From: Thermicanus aegyptius DSM 12793
GTDB taxonomy: Bacteria > Bacillota > Bacilli > Thermicanales > Thermicanaceae
Direction of reading: 5' to 3'
DNA length: 64,000 nt
NCBI RefSeq assembly: GCF_000510645.1
Contig: NZ_KI783301.1
Location: forward strand, 95,568 to 159,567
Position 1 is the stretch's first letter, and each line of letters opens with the position of its first letter. The notes beneath the pieces are model-generated. The model saw only the letters and a list, made by a program, of their open reading frames with translations, made no database searches and was not told where the DNA came from. Of this stretch, positions 8,355 through 17,053 are shown piece after piece. The position numbers and the translations under genes were made by a program.

Positions 8355-8383
8355 GCATATTTGGACATGTGGGTACATAAGAT
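8355..8383 (+). promoter_or_regulatory. Candidate sigma-E sporulation promoter upstream of nnr-ydcC
   Basis: GCATATT (8355-8361) and CATAAGAT (8376-8383) are separated by exactly 14 bases, close to the mother-cell sigma-E consensus (ATA near -35 and CATACAnT near -10). The downstream ydcC homologue is a sporulation gene in B. subtilis, which supports the call. It is a motif match only. Confidence 0.4.
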
Positions 8384-8404
8384 GATAACACGTAGGAGGG
8401 ACTA

Positions 8405-9967
8405 ATGGTGTTTCTGCTTACGGCACAAACGATGCGTCTAATGGATCGCTTCACCATCGAACAGGTGGGGATCCCCAGTCTCGTCCTCATGGAGAATGCA
8501 GGGAGAGCGGTGGCAGAAGAGGTGAAGAAGGAGGTGGAGCCCGAAAAACGGATCCTTATCCTTTGTGGGTCAGGGAATAACGGAGGAGACGGCATGGTGG
8601 CTGCCCGCCATCTGATGAATGGCGGTTATCGGGTAAAGGTATGGCTAGCCGGGGAAAAGGAGGGATCCGAGGAGGCGAAGATGGAGCGGGAGATCTTGGA
8701 ACGAGGCGGGTATCCATATGAGCGTATTCCAGGCAGGGAGACGCAATTCTTTCATGACCTCTCCCAGACAGATCTCCTCGTCGATGCCCTCTTCGGCATT
8801 GGAATGACCCGGGAGATCACCGGGAGGATGCGGGAATGGATGGAAAAGATCGTCACATATCTCCCGCCTCGGGTGTTGGCCGTAGACATACCTAGCGGGA
8901 TCGGCGCCGATGACGGGAAAATCTATGGAATTGCCATTCCGGCAAAGAAGACGGTTACCTTTGGGTATCCCAAATGGGGTCATTTCTTACAGGAAGGGGC
9001 CCGTTTTACCGGAGAATTAGTCATTGCAGATATTTCAATTCCTCATTCGGTCGATCAGCGTCTCCCCAATGATCCGGGAAATCCGCGATCGGAAATCGAT
9101 GAACTGCTTACGGCTGCGGAGATCAAAAGTTTATTCCCCTCATCCGATCGCTTTACCCATAAGGGCAGCTATGGCCATGTCTTCATTGTGGGGGGATCAC
9201 GGTATTATCCGGGAGCTTCCATGTTAGCTGCCATGGCCGCCCTCAAAGCAGGGGCAGGATTGGTTACCCTAGGGGTTCCTGCTTCCCTTGTCTCCTCCAT
9301 GGCCGCTTTTTCCCCTGACCCTACCTACCTCCCCTTACCGGAGGAGGAAGGACATCTCAAAGAAGAGGCCTGGGCTGCCGTTCTGAACGAGGCGGAGAAC
9401 TTTTCTGTCCTAGCGGTAGGACCGGGATTAAGCCGATGGGAGGAAGGGACAAAGGGAATCGCAAAATTGGTCCAAGAATGCTCCACCCCCCTCATCCTCG
9501 ACGCCGATGCCCTTAATCTCCTGGCGAGGGATCCCTCCATTCTCCATGGGAAAAAAGGAGAGGTTCTCCTTACCCCCCATCCGGGGGAGATGGCGAGGTT
9601 AACAGGACGAACGGTTGCAGAGATCGAAGGGGATCGCCCAGGATGGGCTCGGCGTTTCGCCCTCCAGTATGGGGTGCTCCTCCTCCTCAAGGGCAGTTAC
9701 CCCCTGATTGCCACCCCGTCGGGGAAAATCTACCTCAATCCCAAGGGAAGTGCTGCCCTGTCTAAAGGAGGAAGCGGGGATGTTCTGACCGGGCTGATTG
9801 CAGGTTTCATGGCCCAAAAGCATAACCTTCTCGAAAGCACCTTGCTCGCCTCCTATCTGCACGGGGTGATCGGTGAAAAAATGATGGCCAAGGGGGGCCG
9901 TACCCTCCTTTCCTCAGAGATTTTATCGTTTGTGGCGGAAGTGATGCAGGAACACAGGACCCTATAA
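8405..9967 (+). CDS. nnr: Bifunctional NAD(P)H-hydrate epimerase / ADP-dependent NAD(P)H-hydrate dehydratase
   Basis: The 520-residue protein fuses two domains. The N-terminal YjeF_N epimerase (about 1-215) has CGSGNNGGDGMVAARHL and AVDIPSGIGADDG. The C-terminal ribokinase-like dehydratase (about 225-515) has VGGSRYYPGA, LTPHPGEMARL and the nucleotide-binding SKGGSGDVLTGLIAGF. Together they repair hydrated NADH and NADPH, epimerising the R form and dehydrating the S form with ADP. GGAGGGACTA precedes the ATG. It lies between acpS and ydcC, a common position in Bacillales. Confidence 0.95.
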   Translation: MVFLLTAQTMRLMDRFTIEQVGIPSLVLMENAGRAVAEEVKKEVEPEKRILILCGSGNNGGDGMVAARHLMNGGYRVKVWLAGEKEGSEEAKMEREILERGGYPYERIPGRETQFFHDLSQTDLLVDALFGIGMTREITGRMREWMEKIVTYLPPRVLAVDIPSGIGADDGKIYGIAIPAKKTVTFGYPKWGHFLQEGARFTGELVIADISIPHSVDQRLPNDPGNPRSEIDELLTAAEIKSLFPSSDRFTHKGSYGHVFIVGGSRYYPGASMLAAMAALKAGAGLVTLGVPASLVSSMAAFSPDPTYLPLPEEEGHLKEEAWAAVLNEAENFSVLAVGPGLSRWEEGTKGIAKLVQECSTPLILDADALNLLARDPSILHGKKGEVLLTPHPGEMARLTGRTVAEIEGDRPGWARRFALQYGVLLLLKGSYPLIATPSGKIYLNPKGSAALSKGGSGDVLTGLIAGFMAQKHNLLESTLLASYLHGVIGEKMMAKGGRTLLSSEILSFVAEVMQEHRTL

Positions 9968-10012
9968 AGGGACCACCTCCCCTCTCATCTTACAGGAAAG
10001 GGTTGAGGTTAA

Positions 10013-11035
10013 TTGAGAAAACGAAGGGGACTCTTCGCGGTTCTCACTGCCGGGCTTCTCCTCCTTCTTCTCTCCGGTTGTGGGAGCAAAGGTCCTGACC
10101 AGGTGGCGGCCGATCTGGAGAAGAAGATGAAAAGTTTACAAAGCTATATGGCTCAAGGAACGTTAACCCTTAAAACAGGCCAGGCTTCCCAGTCCTATAA
10201 AGTGGAAGTATGGCATAAGCGGCCGGACTTTTTCCGCATCGCTTTGACCAATGTGGAAAAAAGCGTAAAACAGATCATCTTGAAAAATCAGGAGGGCGTT
10301 TTTGTCCTTACCCCGCATCTGAATAAGAGTTTCCGTTTTCAGAGTAATTGGCCGGATCGCCAGGGGCAGGTTTATCTCTTCGAATCCCTCGTAAATAGTA
10401 TAATAAACGATCCGGAGAAAAGTTTTGCGACAGAAGAGAATGCTTATCTCTTTCAGGTGAAAGCCAACTACCAGAACCGGACATTGGCCTATCAACGGGT
10501 TTGGTTTGATGCGAAGACGCTGGCTCCCAAAAAGGTAGAGGTGATGGACCCTGATTATAAGGTTCTCGTTTCACTGACCTTTGAGGATTTTCGCTTCGAT
10601 ACCAAGTTTGATGATGATGCCTTTGATACCCAGCATAACATGACAAGCTCGAGTGCCCCTTCGCTTCCGGTGATGGGAGAAGAGGGAGCGAACAAAGATT
10701 TCTCCGTCATTGAACCGGCATACCTGCCTGATGGGGTAAAGGCTACCGGCATGGATGAGATAGAAAACGAGGAAGGGAAGAAGGTGATTTTCCAATACGG
10801 GGGCGTCTACCAGTACACGGTGATTGAAGAGCCGGTAAAGGAGCGGATGGTGATTGCTTCCGAAGGAGAACCTGTCGATTTAGATTTCCTCATGGGAGTC
10901 AAGACGGTAAACGGCAACGTAAAAACCCTCCGCTTTACTTACAATGGCGTTGATTTTACCCTCATGACCGCCAATCTTCCCGACGAAGAGATGGTGAACG
11001 TGGCCAAATCGGTCTTCGGCCAGACAGGGAAATAG
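10013..11035 (+). CDS. ydcC: YdcC-type sporulation lipoprotein, LolA-like fold
   Basis: This 340-residue protein starts at a TTG and has a lipoprotein signal: a basic N-terminus (RKRRG), a leucine-rich hydrophobic core and the lipobox LLSGCGS, so the mature protein is anchored by a lipid on its N-terminal Cys. The rest resembles the LolA/LolB-like beta-rich fold (YMAQGTLTLKTGQ, KVEVWHKRPDFFRIALTN, FDAKTLAPKKVEV). In B. subtilis the gene between acpS and alr, ydcC, is a sigma-E-controlled sporulation gene; the position and lipoprotein nature here agree. Exact function is unknown. A terminator follows it. Confidence 0.85.
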   Translation: MRKRRGLFAVLTAGLLLLLLSGCGSKGPDQVAADLEKKMKSLQSYMAQGTLTLKTGQASQSYKVEVWHKRPDFFRIALTNVEKSVKQIILKNQEGVFVLTPHLNKSFRFQSNWPDRQGQVYLFESLVNSIINDPEKSFATEENAYLFQVKANYQNRTLAYQRVWFDAKTLAPKKVEVMDPDYKVLVSLTFEDFRFDTKFDDDAFDTQHNMTSSSAPSLPVMGEEGANKDFSVIEPAYLPDGVKATGMDEIENEEGKKVIFQYGGVYQYTVIEEPVKERMVIASEGEPVDLDFLMGVKTVNGNVKTLRFTYNGVDFTLMTANLPDEEMVNVAKSVFGQTGK

Positions 11036-11050
11036 GATCTCCGCTTAGAC

Positions 11051-11080
11051 AAATGCCCAATCCATGGGCATTTTATTTTT
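11051..11080 (+). terminator. Rho-independent terminator of the acpS-nnr-ydcC group
   Basis: AAATGCCCA (11051-11059) and TGGGCATTT (11065-11073) form a 9-bp stem with a 5-base loop running into TTTTATTTTTTTT. Confidence 0.88.
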
Positions 11081-11088
11081 TTTAAAAC

Positions 11089-11123
11089 TTGACAGAACCG
11101 TTATAACCGTATATAGTGTATAT
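11089..11123 (+). promoter_or_regulatory. Sigma-A promoter with overlapping dyad, upstream of the GntR/ABC operon
   Basis: TTGACA (11089-11094), a 17-base spacer and TATAGT (11112-11117) make a near-consensus promoter. A perfect dyad ATATA-GTG-TATAT (11111-11123) covers the -10, as expected for autorepression by the YtrA-type regulator encoded just downstream. Binding is inferred. Confidence 0.7.
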
Positions 11124-11172
11124 GAACGATAATTCCGATGAGCTTCTCATCGAAGGGAGGGTTGCCCGGTCT

Positions 11173-11547
11173 ATGAGGATCATCTTGTCGAATGCGTCCG
11201 AGCTCCCCATTTATGATCAGATCATACGTCAAATCAAACAGGCGATTGTGACGGGGGAGCTTAAAACAGGGGAGATGTTGCCCTCCATTCGAACGCTGGC
11301 CAAAGAGTTGCAAATTAGTGTGATCACCACCAAGCGGGCCTATGACGAATTGGAAAAGGAGGGATACCTGTATAGCGTTCCGGGGAAAGGGACATTTGTC
11401 GCCGCCGAAAACCTGGAAATGCTGCGGGAAGCCCGCGTGAAGATCGTGGAGGAAAAATTGGCGGAAGCGGTGACGGCGGCCAAGGGAATCGATTTGTCCT
11501 TAGACGATTTGCTGGAAATGGTAAAGATTCTTTATGTGGAGGGATAG
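11173..11547 (+). CDS. GntR-family repressor, YtrA type
   Basis: The protein is 124 residues. An N-terminal GntR winged helix (LPIYDQIIRQIKQAIVTGEL...LPSIRTLAKELQISVITTKRAYDELEKEGYLYSVPGKGTF, given here only in pieces) is followed by a short C-terminal dimerisation helix, as in the YtrA subfamily that controls ABC exporters responding to cell-wall antibiotics. The ATG at 11173 has GGGAGG about 11 bases upstream; an in-frame ATG further upstream lies over the promoter and is unlikely. It starts an operon with the ABC ATPase and permease that follow. Confidence 0.88.
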   Translation: MRIILSNASELPIYDQIIRQIKQAIVTGELKTGEMLPSIRTLAKELQISVITTKRAYDELEKEGYLYSVPGKGTFVAAENLEMLREARVKIVEEKLAEAVTAAKGIDLSLDDLLEMVKILYVEG

Positions 11548-11550
11548 GAC

Positions 11551-12429
11551 TTGGAGTATAGTCTGGAAGTGAAGAATTTGAGCAAGTCATTTGGCGATTT
11601 TGCGTTGGATGGCGTTTCATTCTCTCTACCCCAGGGATATATTATGGGTTTTATTGGGCCGAATGGGGCGGGCAAAAGCACCACCATCCGCATTTTGCTC
11701 GGTCTGTTAAAGAGGGATGGGGGGGACGTAAAGATTTTGGGACAGGATCCAATACTTCAGAGCGAGGAGATCAAGCAGAGGATTGGAGTGGTATTTGATG
11801 AGAATTATCTCTATGAAACGTTAACCCTCCTTGATATGAAGCGGGTGGTTGCTCCTTTTTATAAAAGATGGGATGAGGCGCGTTTCCGGGAATATATCGA
11901 CCGTTTTTCCCTGCCCCTGCACAAGAAGATCAAAGATTTATCGAAAGGGATGAAGATGAAGTTCGCCTTAAGCTTAGCCTTGTCCCACCATGCCGATCTC
12001 CTCATCTTGGATGAACCCACTTCGGGCCTCGATCCCGTCGTGCGGAGCGAATTTTTGGACATTCTCCAGGAACTGATGGAGGATGAAGGGAAATCGGTCT
12101 TTTTCTCCACCCATATTACCTCCGATCTGGAAAGAATAGCCGATTATATCACGTTGATTGATGGGGGAAAAATTCGCTTTAGCATGACAAAAGATGAGAT
12201 GATGGAACGATATAGCCTGGTGAAAGGGGGAAGGGAACTTCTGACGGAATCGATGAAAGAGAAGTTGATCGGTTTTAAGGAGCATGCTTTCGGGTTTGAG
12301 GGCCTGACGGAGAGAAAAGGAGAATTGATGAAGGAATATAAAGAGGGGCTCGTCTTTGAGAAGCCTACATTAGATGAAATAATGATTTATTATACAAGGA
12401 GGAATCCCGATGGGACCGCTCGTGCTTAA
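11551..12429 (+). CDS. ABC transporter ATP-binding protein (YtrB-like)
   Basis: The 292-residue ATPase has Walker A GPNGAGKST, the signature region LSKGMKMKFALSLAL, Walker B LLILDEPTSGLDP and the switch histidine in FFSTHITSDL. The C-terminal 70 or so residues form the extra domain common in exporters of this class. It starts with TTG three bases after the regulator's stop, with GGAGG inside the regulator's last codons, and its end overlaps the permease start by 20 bases. Regulation by the GntR protein and a role in peptide-antibiotic response or export are inferred from the operon. Confidence 0.9.
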   Translation: MEYSLEVKNLSKSFGDFALDGVSFSLPQGYIMGFIGPNGAGKSTTIRILLGLLKRDGGDVKILGQDPILQSEEIKQRIGVVFDENYLYETLTLLDMKRVVAPFYKRWDEARFREYIDRFSLPLHKKIKDLSKGMKMKFALSLALSHHADLLILDEPTSGLDPVVRSEFLDILQELMEDEGKSVFFSTHITSDLERIADYITLIDGGKIRFSMTKDEMMERYSLVKGGRELLTESMKEKLIGFKEHAFGFEGLTERKGELMKEYKEGLVFEKPTLDEIMIYYTRRNPDGTARA

Positions 12430-13060
12430 AGATCTACTCTTGCAAAAGAAATATCTTACGGTGATGATCCTTTACCTTTTGTTCGCCTCTTTTTTCATTA
12501 CGATGAACGGGAAAGGCACCGAATTTTCTTTTCCCTTTTTTGCCTTCCCCCTGATTTATCTTTTGGGGACCACATCCATGGCCCATGATGAAACGGCTTA
12601 TCGTTATTTGGCCATTCTTCCCGTGAAGCGGTGGAAGATTGTGGCGGTGAAATATCTGACGGTTTGTTTGTATTTCTTCCTGATCATGACCTTCTATGGA
12701 CTTGTAGGGGTGATCTTAAACCTTCTTCCTTTCCTTCCCGGATTCCCCCCGATTACATTGGAATCTCTTTTTCTGGTTTTTGCGGGAACCTTGGTTTTTT
12801 TCGGCGTCAACTATCCGGTTTTGTTTTGGTTTGGGCCGATCAAGGCGCGCTGGATCAATTTCATCCTTTTCTTTCTCTTTTTCTTTCTCATGAATGTCGC
12901 CACAGAATCTCCGGAGATCATGGACCGGGTAAACGACGTTTTAAACGGGCTGGATCGATTCCCCGGGGGAGGGGTCGCCTTATTCACCCTCTTTGCCGTT
13001 CTCCTTTATCTTCTTTCCGCCCTTCTCTCTATCCGCCTCTTTTTAAAGCGGGATCTTTAG
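12410..13060 (+). CDS. ABC-2 type permease of the GntR-controlled transporter
   Basis: This 216-residue protein has about six hydrophobic segments, including LTVMILYLLFASFFIT, FAFPLIYLLGTTS, ILFFLFFFLMNVA and ALFTLFAVLLYLLSALL. The SMAHDETAYRYLAILPVKR loop is typical of the ABC-2 permease family found in YtrC/YtrD-like systems. It forms the membrane part of the transporter with the overlapping ATPase. The last 104 bp of the gene are repeated, with changes, at 17895-17998. Confidence 0.85.
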   Translation: MGPLVLKDLLLQKKYLTVMILYLLFASFFITMNGKGTEFSFPFFAFPLIYLLGTTSMAHDETAYRYLAILPVKRWKIVAVKYLTVCLYFFLIMTFYGLVGVILNLLPFLPGFPPITLESLFLVFAGTLVFFGVNYPVLFWFGPIKARWINFILFFLFFFLMNVATESPEIMDRVNDVLNGLDRFPGGGVALFTLFAVLLYLLSALLSIRLFLKRDL

Positions 13061-13213
13061 AACCCTTCATGATTCATCCATGGCGATTCACATCGTCTAT
13101 GCAGCGGAATAAAGCTTCAATCGTATTTTCAACATTGAACTTCTCCGCAATGCGTCGAATATGGGTTTTAACCGTCGTTTTTTCGACGAAAAGTTTCTTT
13201 GCAATGGCTTTGA
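12957..13213. repeat. Duplicated segment, intact copy (permease 3' end plus LuxR gene 3' end)
   Basis: This segment, running from within the permease gene into the convergent LuxR-type gene, recurs at 17895-18152 with roughly 90 per cent identity by eye. Here both genes are intact; the other copy is degenerate. Confidence 0.85.
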
Positions 13214-14024
13214 TATTAAAGCCGGCGATTAATAACTCCAACACCTCGATTTCACGAGGTGTTAATAATTTTGTCACCATTTCAGGAAGACGAACGGCCA
13301 CAGATGGCCTAATCCGTTTGAAGTTCTTATACCAATCTCTTTCCGGTACGAATCGCTCCTCAATACCGATTAACATTTCAGACAACCACGCCGCATAACC
13401 TTCTACTTCCTTTCGAGCATCGATGATCAACCCTGCATAGCCAATGAGATCGCTCTCCACATGGCAGAATCTTATTTTAATCGGTGCCGCCACGGTCCAG
13501 ACCTCTTTCAGATTCGGACAACTGTGCTCCAACCCCCAAACGGCTTTTAGACCCTTGCTTTTTCGCGCGAAGGTAAACGCTTGTGCCCCAAAATGCCATT
13601 CATCAATCAACATCCCTCTCGCTAAAACCAAGCCCTTTAGGCGACGTTGCCATTCCACAGAAGAAAGCGCTTCTGGATCGATGACTCGAACGATTTGGAG
13701 CGTTTGATCCGTAATCACCATGATCATGTCTCTCATTAAACCATGCATTTGTTGCTTCCGACGAACCCGTTCTCCAATCAAGGAAGATACCATCTTAAGA
13801 AGTTCAAGATGCTTCGTTGTCATCTGCTGCCGCTCTGTTTGCACCCTTATTCGAACCGATTCCCCATTCGTCTCGGAGTCAGGTGAGGCAATCTCTTCAT
13901 TACAGCCCGAAGTGTTACTCCGATCATTCAACACCTCCAAAAGCGCCTCCAGCTCCTCCCTTCCTACATGTACACCATGTATACCCGGATCATTTCGCCG
14001 AACATCATTCAATCCGTACAACAC
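13074..14024 (-). CDS. LuxR-type transcriptional regulator
   Basis: The 316-residue protein ends with a clear LuxR/GerE helix-turn-helix (LTPREIEVLELLIAGFNIK, IAKKLFVEKTTVKTHIRRI) at about residues 255-310. The N-terminal 240 residues match no sensor domain that I recognise; the region from about 60 to 240 looks alpha/beta and could be a ligand-binding or GAF-like domain. There is no receiver aspartate motif, so it is not an ordinary response regulator. The GTG start has AGGAGGGG upstream, with a TTG as an alternative. It lies just downstream of, and in the same direction as, the secreted-protein/ABC operon, which may be its target. Its C-terminal part is duplicated as a pseudogene near 18.1 kb. 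Confidence 0.82.
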   Translation of the reverse strand: MLYGLNDVRRNDPGIHGVHVGREELEALLEVLNDRSNTSGCNEEIASPDSETNGESVRIRVQTERQQMTTKHLELLKMVSSLIGERVRRKQQMHGLMRDMIMVITDQTLQIVRVIDPEALSSVEWQRRLKGLVLARGMLIDEWHFGAQAFTFARKSKGLKAVWGLEHSCPNLKEVWTVAAPIKIRFCHVESDLIGYAGLIIDARKEVEGYAAWLSEMLIGIEERFVPERDWYKNFKRIRPSVAVRLPEMVTKLLTPREIEVLELLIAGFNIKAIAKKLFVEKTTVKTHIRRIAEKFNVENTIEALFRCIDDVNRHG

Positions 14025-14099
14025 TTACCCCTCCTGCGCCGCCAGATGCGCAGTCTGAAGGTGTTGTAAAATCTACCGCGGCAGGCATTATTTACATCT

Positions 14100-14128
14100 A
14101 ATATATCATGCAAAATTGAATTGGACAA
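14100..14128 (-). promoter_or_regulatory. Candidate promoter of the LuxR-type gene
   Basis: Read leftward, TTGTCC (14123-14128), a 17-base spacer and TATATT (14100-14105) fit a sigma-A promoter 76 bp upstream of the start codon. Confidence 0.5.
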
Positions 14129-14138
14129 TAACTCCCTC

Positions 14139-14789
14139 CTATGAGGGATCCTCCGCTTTTGAGACCTTCCCGGAATCTACTTTATACACTTCATGGCATA
14201 AGGTTTCGATATCCGCCTTATGATGGGAAGTTAATAGAATTGTGGCACCCCGTTCATTTTCTTTTTTGATCAGGTCATACACCTTTTTTACGGAATCCTC
14301 GTCCAATCCGTTCGTCGGTTCGTCCAATAAAATGAGTTCCGGTTCCTCCATAATGGCTTGGGCAATCGCCAGCTTCTGCTTCATTCCTAGGGAATATGCT
14401 TTCACATTCCGTTTATCCTCCGGATCCAGTCCCACTTGAACCATGGCTTCTTTAATCCGCTCCGGACCTATCTTTCTCTGAATATCGGCGAGAAACTTTA
14501 AATTATCAAACCCTGTATATTGTTCCAAAAATCCGGGCTTTTCCAAGATCATGCCGACGCTTCTCGGGAAAGAGATCGTTCGATGCAGCGTCTCCCCGAA
14601 TAAAGAGACCTCCCCGGATGTAGGTTTTACAAGACCTGTAATGACGCGAAACAACATCGATTTCCCGGATCCGTTCCGCCCGACAAATCCAATAATTTTT
14701 CCTTTTTCAATGGTAAACGATACATCGCTTAATATTTCTCTGCCTTTGATCGTTTTACTTACCTTATTTAACTGAACTGCCACCATCAT
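14139..14789 (-). CDS. ABC transporter ATP-binding protein of the secreted-protein operon
   Basis: This short 216-residue ATPase has Walker A GRNGSGKS, the signature YSLGMKQKLAIAQAI, Walker B LILLDEPTNGLDE and switch histidine LLTSHHK. The length fits the bacteriocin/lantibiotic-type export or immunity ATPases (for example the BcrA/EcsA-like group). The start is placed at the ATG at 14789, six bases after AGGAGG. It is the last gene of a five-gene leftward operon and presumably energises the three membrane proteins encoded upstream. Confidence 0.88.
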   Translation of the reverse strand: MMVAVQLNKVSKTIKGREILSDVSFTIEKGKIIGFVGRNGSGKSMLFRVITGLVKPTSGEVSLFGETLHRTISFPRSVGMILEKPGFLEQYTGFDNLKFLADIQRKIGPERIKEAMVQVGLDPEDKRNVKAYSLGMKQKLAIAQAIMEEPELILLDEPTNGLDEDSVKKVYDLIKKENERGATILLTSHHKADIETLCHEVYKVDSGKVSKAEDPS

Positions 14790-14799
14790 GATCACCCTC

Positions 14800-15501
14800 C
14801 TAATTAAAATCCATTCTCTTAGCTTTTCGTATGATTAAGGCTGCCAACAGCAAAATGACCAGCCATTCGAGTACCATCACAAGCAGTAAGTACCCGTGGA
14901 CATTCTCTTTCATCCCATAATAAAGAGGAATATACGGTTCCACAATCCGTGCGCCGGCATAAAAGAGAAGTGCGATTACGATATTGGCCACTTCCACGAG
15001 TGTATAAAGCTTCAGCGTAAGCCACAGTAGTGCGTGGACATAAAAGTTAAACGTTAGGCTCATCAAGAGGATCAGCCATTGAAAATCCCAAGCAGCTTGA
15101 GCGTGAAAAAATAATGAGCCAACAAAAATAACGGCTATATTGCATAATAAGTAAAAAACGGTGAAAAGAAAGCCCACGATCATTTTGCTCCACCAATAAA
15201 GACTTGCATTTTTATACCGAAGAAGTTGGTAGAGTTCAAACGTATGGACAGTCGGTTTCCATACGATCTGCAGCTGTATGAGAAACCCAAAGCTTAGAAA
15301 AATCCAATAGATCCAGTTCATTGGGTAATTATTGACCGAACCGTACAATAAGCCTAAGACCTCACTCGTCGTCCACTCGGGGGAAATGATCCCATTCCCG
15401 GCGAAAAGCAAAAATTCAAGGATCGGGATACTGAAGATCAACCCTATGAATTTTAGGAAATCTTGCTGTAACAAACGACATTCCAACGCGATAATTTTCA
15501 A
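14800..15501 (-). CDS. Membrane protein of the secreted-protein/ABC operon (third permease)
   Basis: The 233-residue protein has about six hydrophobic segments (for example LIGLIFSIPILEFLLFAG, IYWIFLSFGFLIQLQIV, VANIVIALLFYAGARIV, LLLVMVLEWLVILLLAA). It starts at TTG 15501, behind GGAGGTGAGCCG, 12 bases after the previous gene and 10 before the ATPase gene. No named family is recognised beyond an ABC-2-like permease. Two pieces of its C-terminal coding region (around 14822-14848 and 14944-14987) reappear in the degenerate duplicate at 18169-18239. Confidence 0.75.
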   Translation of the reverse strand: MKIIALECRLLQQDFLKFIGLIFSIPILEFLLFAGNGIISPEWTTSEVLGLLYGSVNNYPMNWIYWIFLSFGFLIQLQIVWKPTVHTFELYQLLRYKNASLYWWSKMIVGFLFTVFYLLCNIAVIFVGSLFFHAQAAWDFQWLILLMSLTFNFYVHALLWLTLKLYTLVEVANIVIALLFYAGARIVEPYIPLYYGMKENVHGYLLLVMVLEWLVILLLAALIIRKAKRMDFN

Positions 15502-15513
15502 CGGCTCACCTCC

Positions 15514-16182
15514 TTAATGAAAGAAATCCTTTTGCTTCATCTGTTTGCCAATGATGAACGACATCAAAATAATCATGATACCCAGGAGGATCATCATCAC
15601 AATCGGCATGACCCGATACCCATACTGTAAAATAAATGGGATGATTACAGTCGTAGATTCTTTATCGAGAATAACGAGAAAAATCATGAAGAAAGAGGCT
15701 GTTATCCGATTACTAGCTACTGCAATCGAGGTAAAGAGGAGTCCTATGGCCACAAGCAGTAGAAATAAGATCACCGCAAATAAAGAAAGAGATGATACGT
15801 CCGCCAATGGTCGTTGTAGAAAAAAATGATATCCCACTATCCCCGACAAGAGAATAACCAGTGTAAAGAGGAAGGCATATAGAAGGACCAACCAAATAAG
15901 GTAGGTGGCAAGATCTTCTCTCCGCCGATATCTTTGCATCATCCACAGGGTATTTAAATCACTATTGATTCCGAGCAATAAAATAAACAATGGATTATAT
16001 AAAAATTCAAATCGAAACGTCATAATCAAATCTTCCACAGAGATGAAGGTTTTCACCAAAAAAGAAAATAAACCATTCAAAAGAAAGATGATTGGAATGA
16101 AGCCAAGAATCGCTGTGTTCTTTTTCTTCCTTAACAAGAAATCCTGAATGACAAACCGAAAAATGTTACGATAAGATGTCAC
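15514..16182 (-). CDS. Membrane protein of the secreted-protein/ABC operon (second permease)
   Basis: The 222-residue protein has about six membrane segments (AILGFIPIIFLLNGLFSFL, FLFTLVILLSGIVGYHFFL, LFAVILFLLLVAIGLLFT, IVMMILLGIMIILMSFI). The GTG start overlaps the end of the upstream permease gene by 17 bases, so translation is coupled. The polytopic layout and operon suggest an ABC-2-type permease subunit working with the ATPase at 14139-14789; no close characterised relative is recognised. Confidence 0.75.
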   Translation of the reverse strand: MTSYRNIFRFVIQDFLLRKKKNTAILGFIPIIFLLNGLFSFLVKTFISVEDLIMTFRFEFLYNPLFILLLGINSDLNTLWMMQRYRRREDLATYLIWLVLLYAFLFTLVILLSGIVGYHFFLQRPLADVSSLSLFAVILFLLLVAIGLLFTSIAVASNRITASFFMIFLVILDKESTTVIIPFILQYGYRVMPIVMMILLGIMIILMSFIIGKQMKQKDFFH

Positions 16183-17029
16183 GATTCCTTTTCACTCCCA
16201 TCACATACAACGCTACGGTAAGCAGCATGAGGATTACGAAATCAATGATAAAGGGAGCGTAGAATAATCTACCTACAGCCTGGCGTGGATCTAGAAAATC
16301 AAAAGGATCCCAATTTAATAAATGAAGAGTGCTAAATATGAACCACCCTCCTAGATAGAGCACTAACGGCATAAACAGGATCAGATACCTGTTTTTCAGC
16401 CATAAGGAAGCAGCCAAACCGAAAGTTGCATAAGCACCGGCATAGAACGCTCCGATAATATAGTAAACCAGAATATATAGATATGGGGAGACCCTTAATA
16501 AATCTGAAAATAGCTCTTTTTTTCTTGAGAGAGCGGTTGAATCGCCAACAACGGCCGTCCCGCGCACCAGTTTGTCATATGCGGCGGAAAACCCCGAATA
16601 ATCCCAAGTCCCCGATAAGAAGTTCATCAGTGCAATCCCAATCAATAATGGAAGCAAGAAAAGGAGAAAGGAGATGAAAAAGGTGAAAATAAACTTCTTG
16701 GTGTAATAATCCTTCCTGCTCCTTCGGCTTAGTTGATAGAGGAGGTTTCCGGTTTCCCGCTCCTGATAGATGGTGTCCACGACTGGCAACGAGACCAGCA
16801 GCGGAAAGATAAAATAATAAAAAGAGGAGAAGAAGGCATCAGATAAGCCGATCCAGTATTGGCTAGGGGATATAAGAGCCACTGAATCTGCAAATTCACC
16901 ATTAATTCTTTGTGTTATATCAAATTCTTCCTTATAGGAGGTAAATCCCTGCCAGACAGCCAATCCTACCATAATGAGTAAGGTAATCAGGCTAATATAA
17001 GTAACGTTGCTTTTTAACAGCTTTTGCAT
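16166..17029 (-). CDS. ABC-2-like membrane protein of the secreted-protein/ABC operon (first permease)
   Basis: The 287-residue protein has an N-terminal membrane helix (SNVTYISLITLLIMVGLAVWQ), a large extracytoplasmic loop, and then five more membrane segments. The stretch PVVDTIYQERETGNLLYQLSRRSRKDYYTKKF is the cytoplasmic coupling region typical of ABC-2 permeases (shown as a description, residues roughly 85-115). The ATG at 17029 has GGAAGGGGTG upstream; an in-frame ATG six codons earlier is the alternative. It follows the secreted-protein gene after a hairpin. Confidence 0.78.
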   Translation of the reverse strand: MQKLLKSNVTYISLITLLIMVGLAVWQGFTSYKEEFDITQRINGEFADSVALISPSQYWIGLSDAFFSSFYYFIFPLLVSLPVVDTIYQERETGNLLYQLSRRSRKDYYTKKFIFTFFISFLLFLLPLLIGIALMNFLSGTWDYSGFSAAYDKLVRGTAVVGDSTALSRKKELFSDLLRVSPYLYILVYYIIGAFYAGAYATFGLAASLWLKNRYLILFMPLVLYLGGWFIFSTLHLLNWDPFDFLDPRQAVGRLFYAPFIIDFVILMLLTVALYVMGVKRNRDILS

Positions 17030-17053
17030 TCCGGTCACCCCTTCCATATATAA

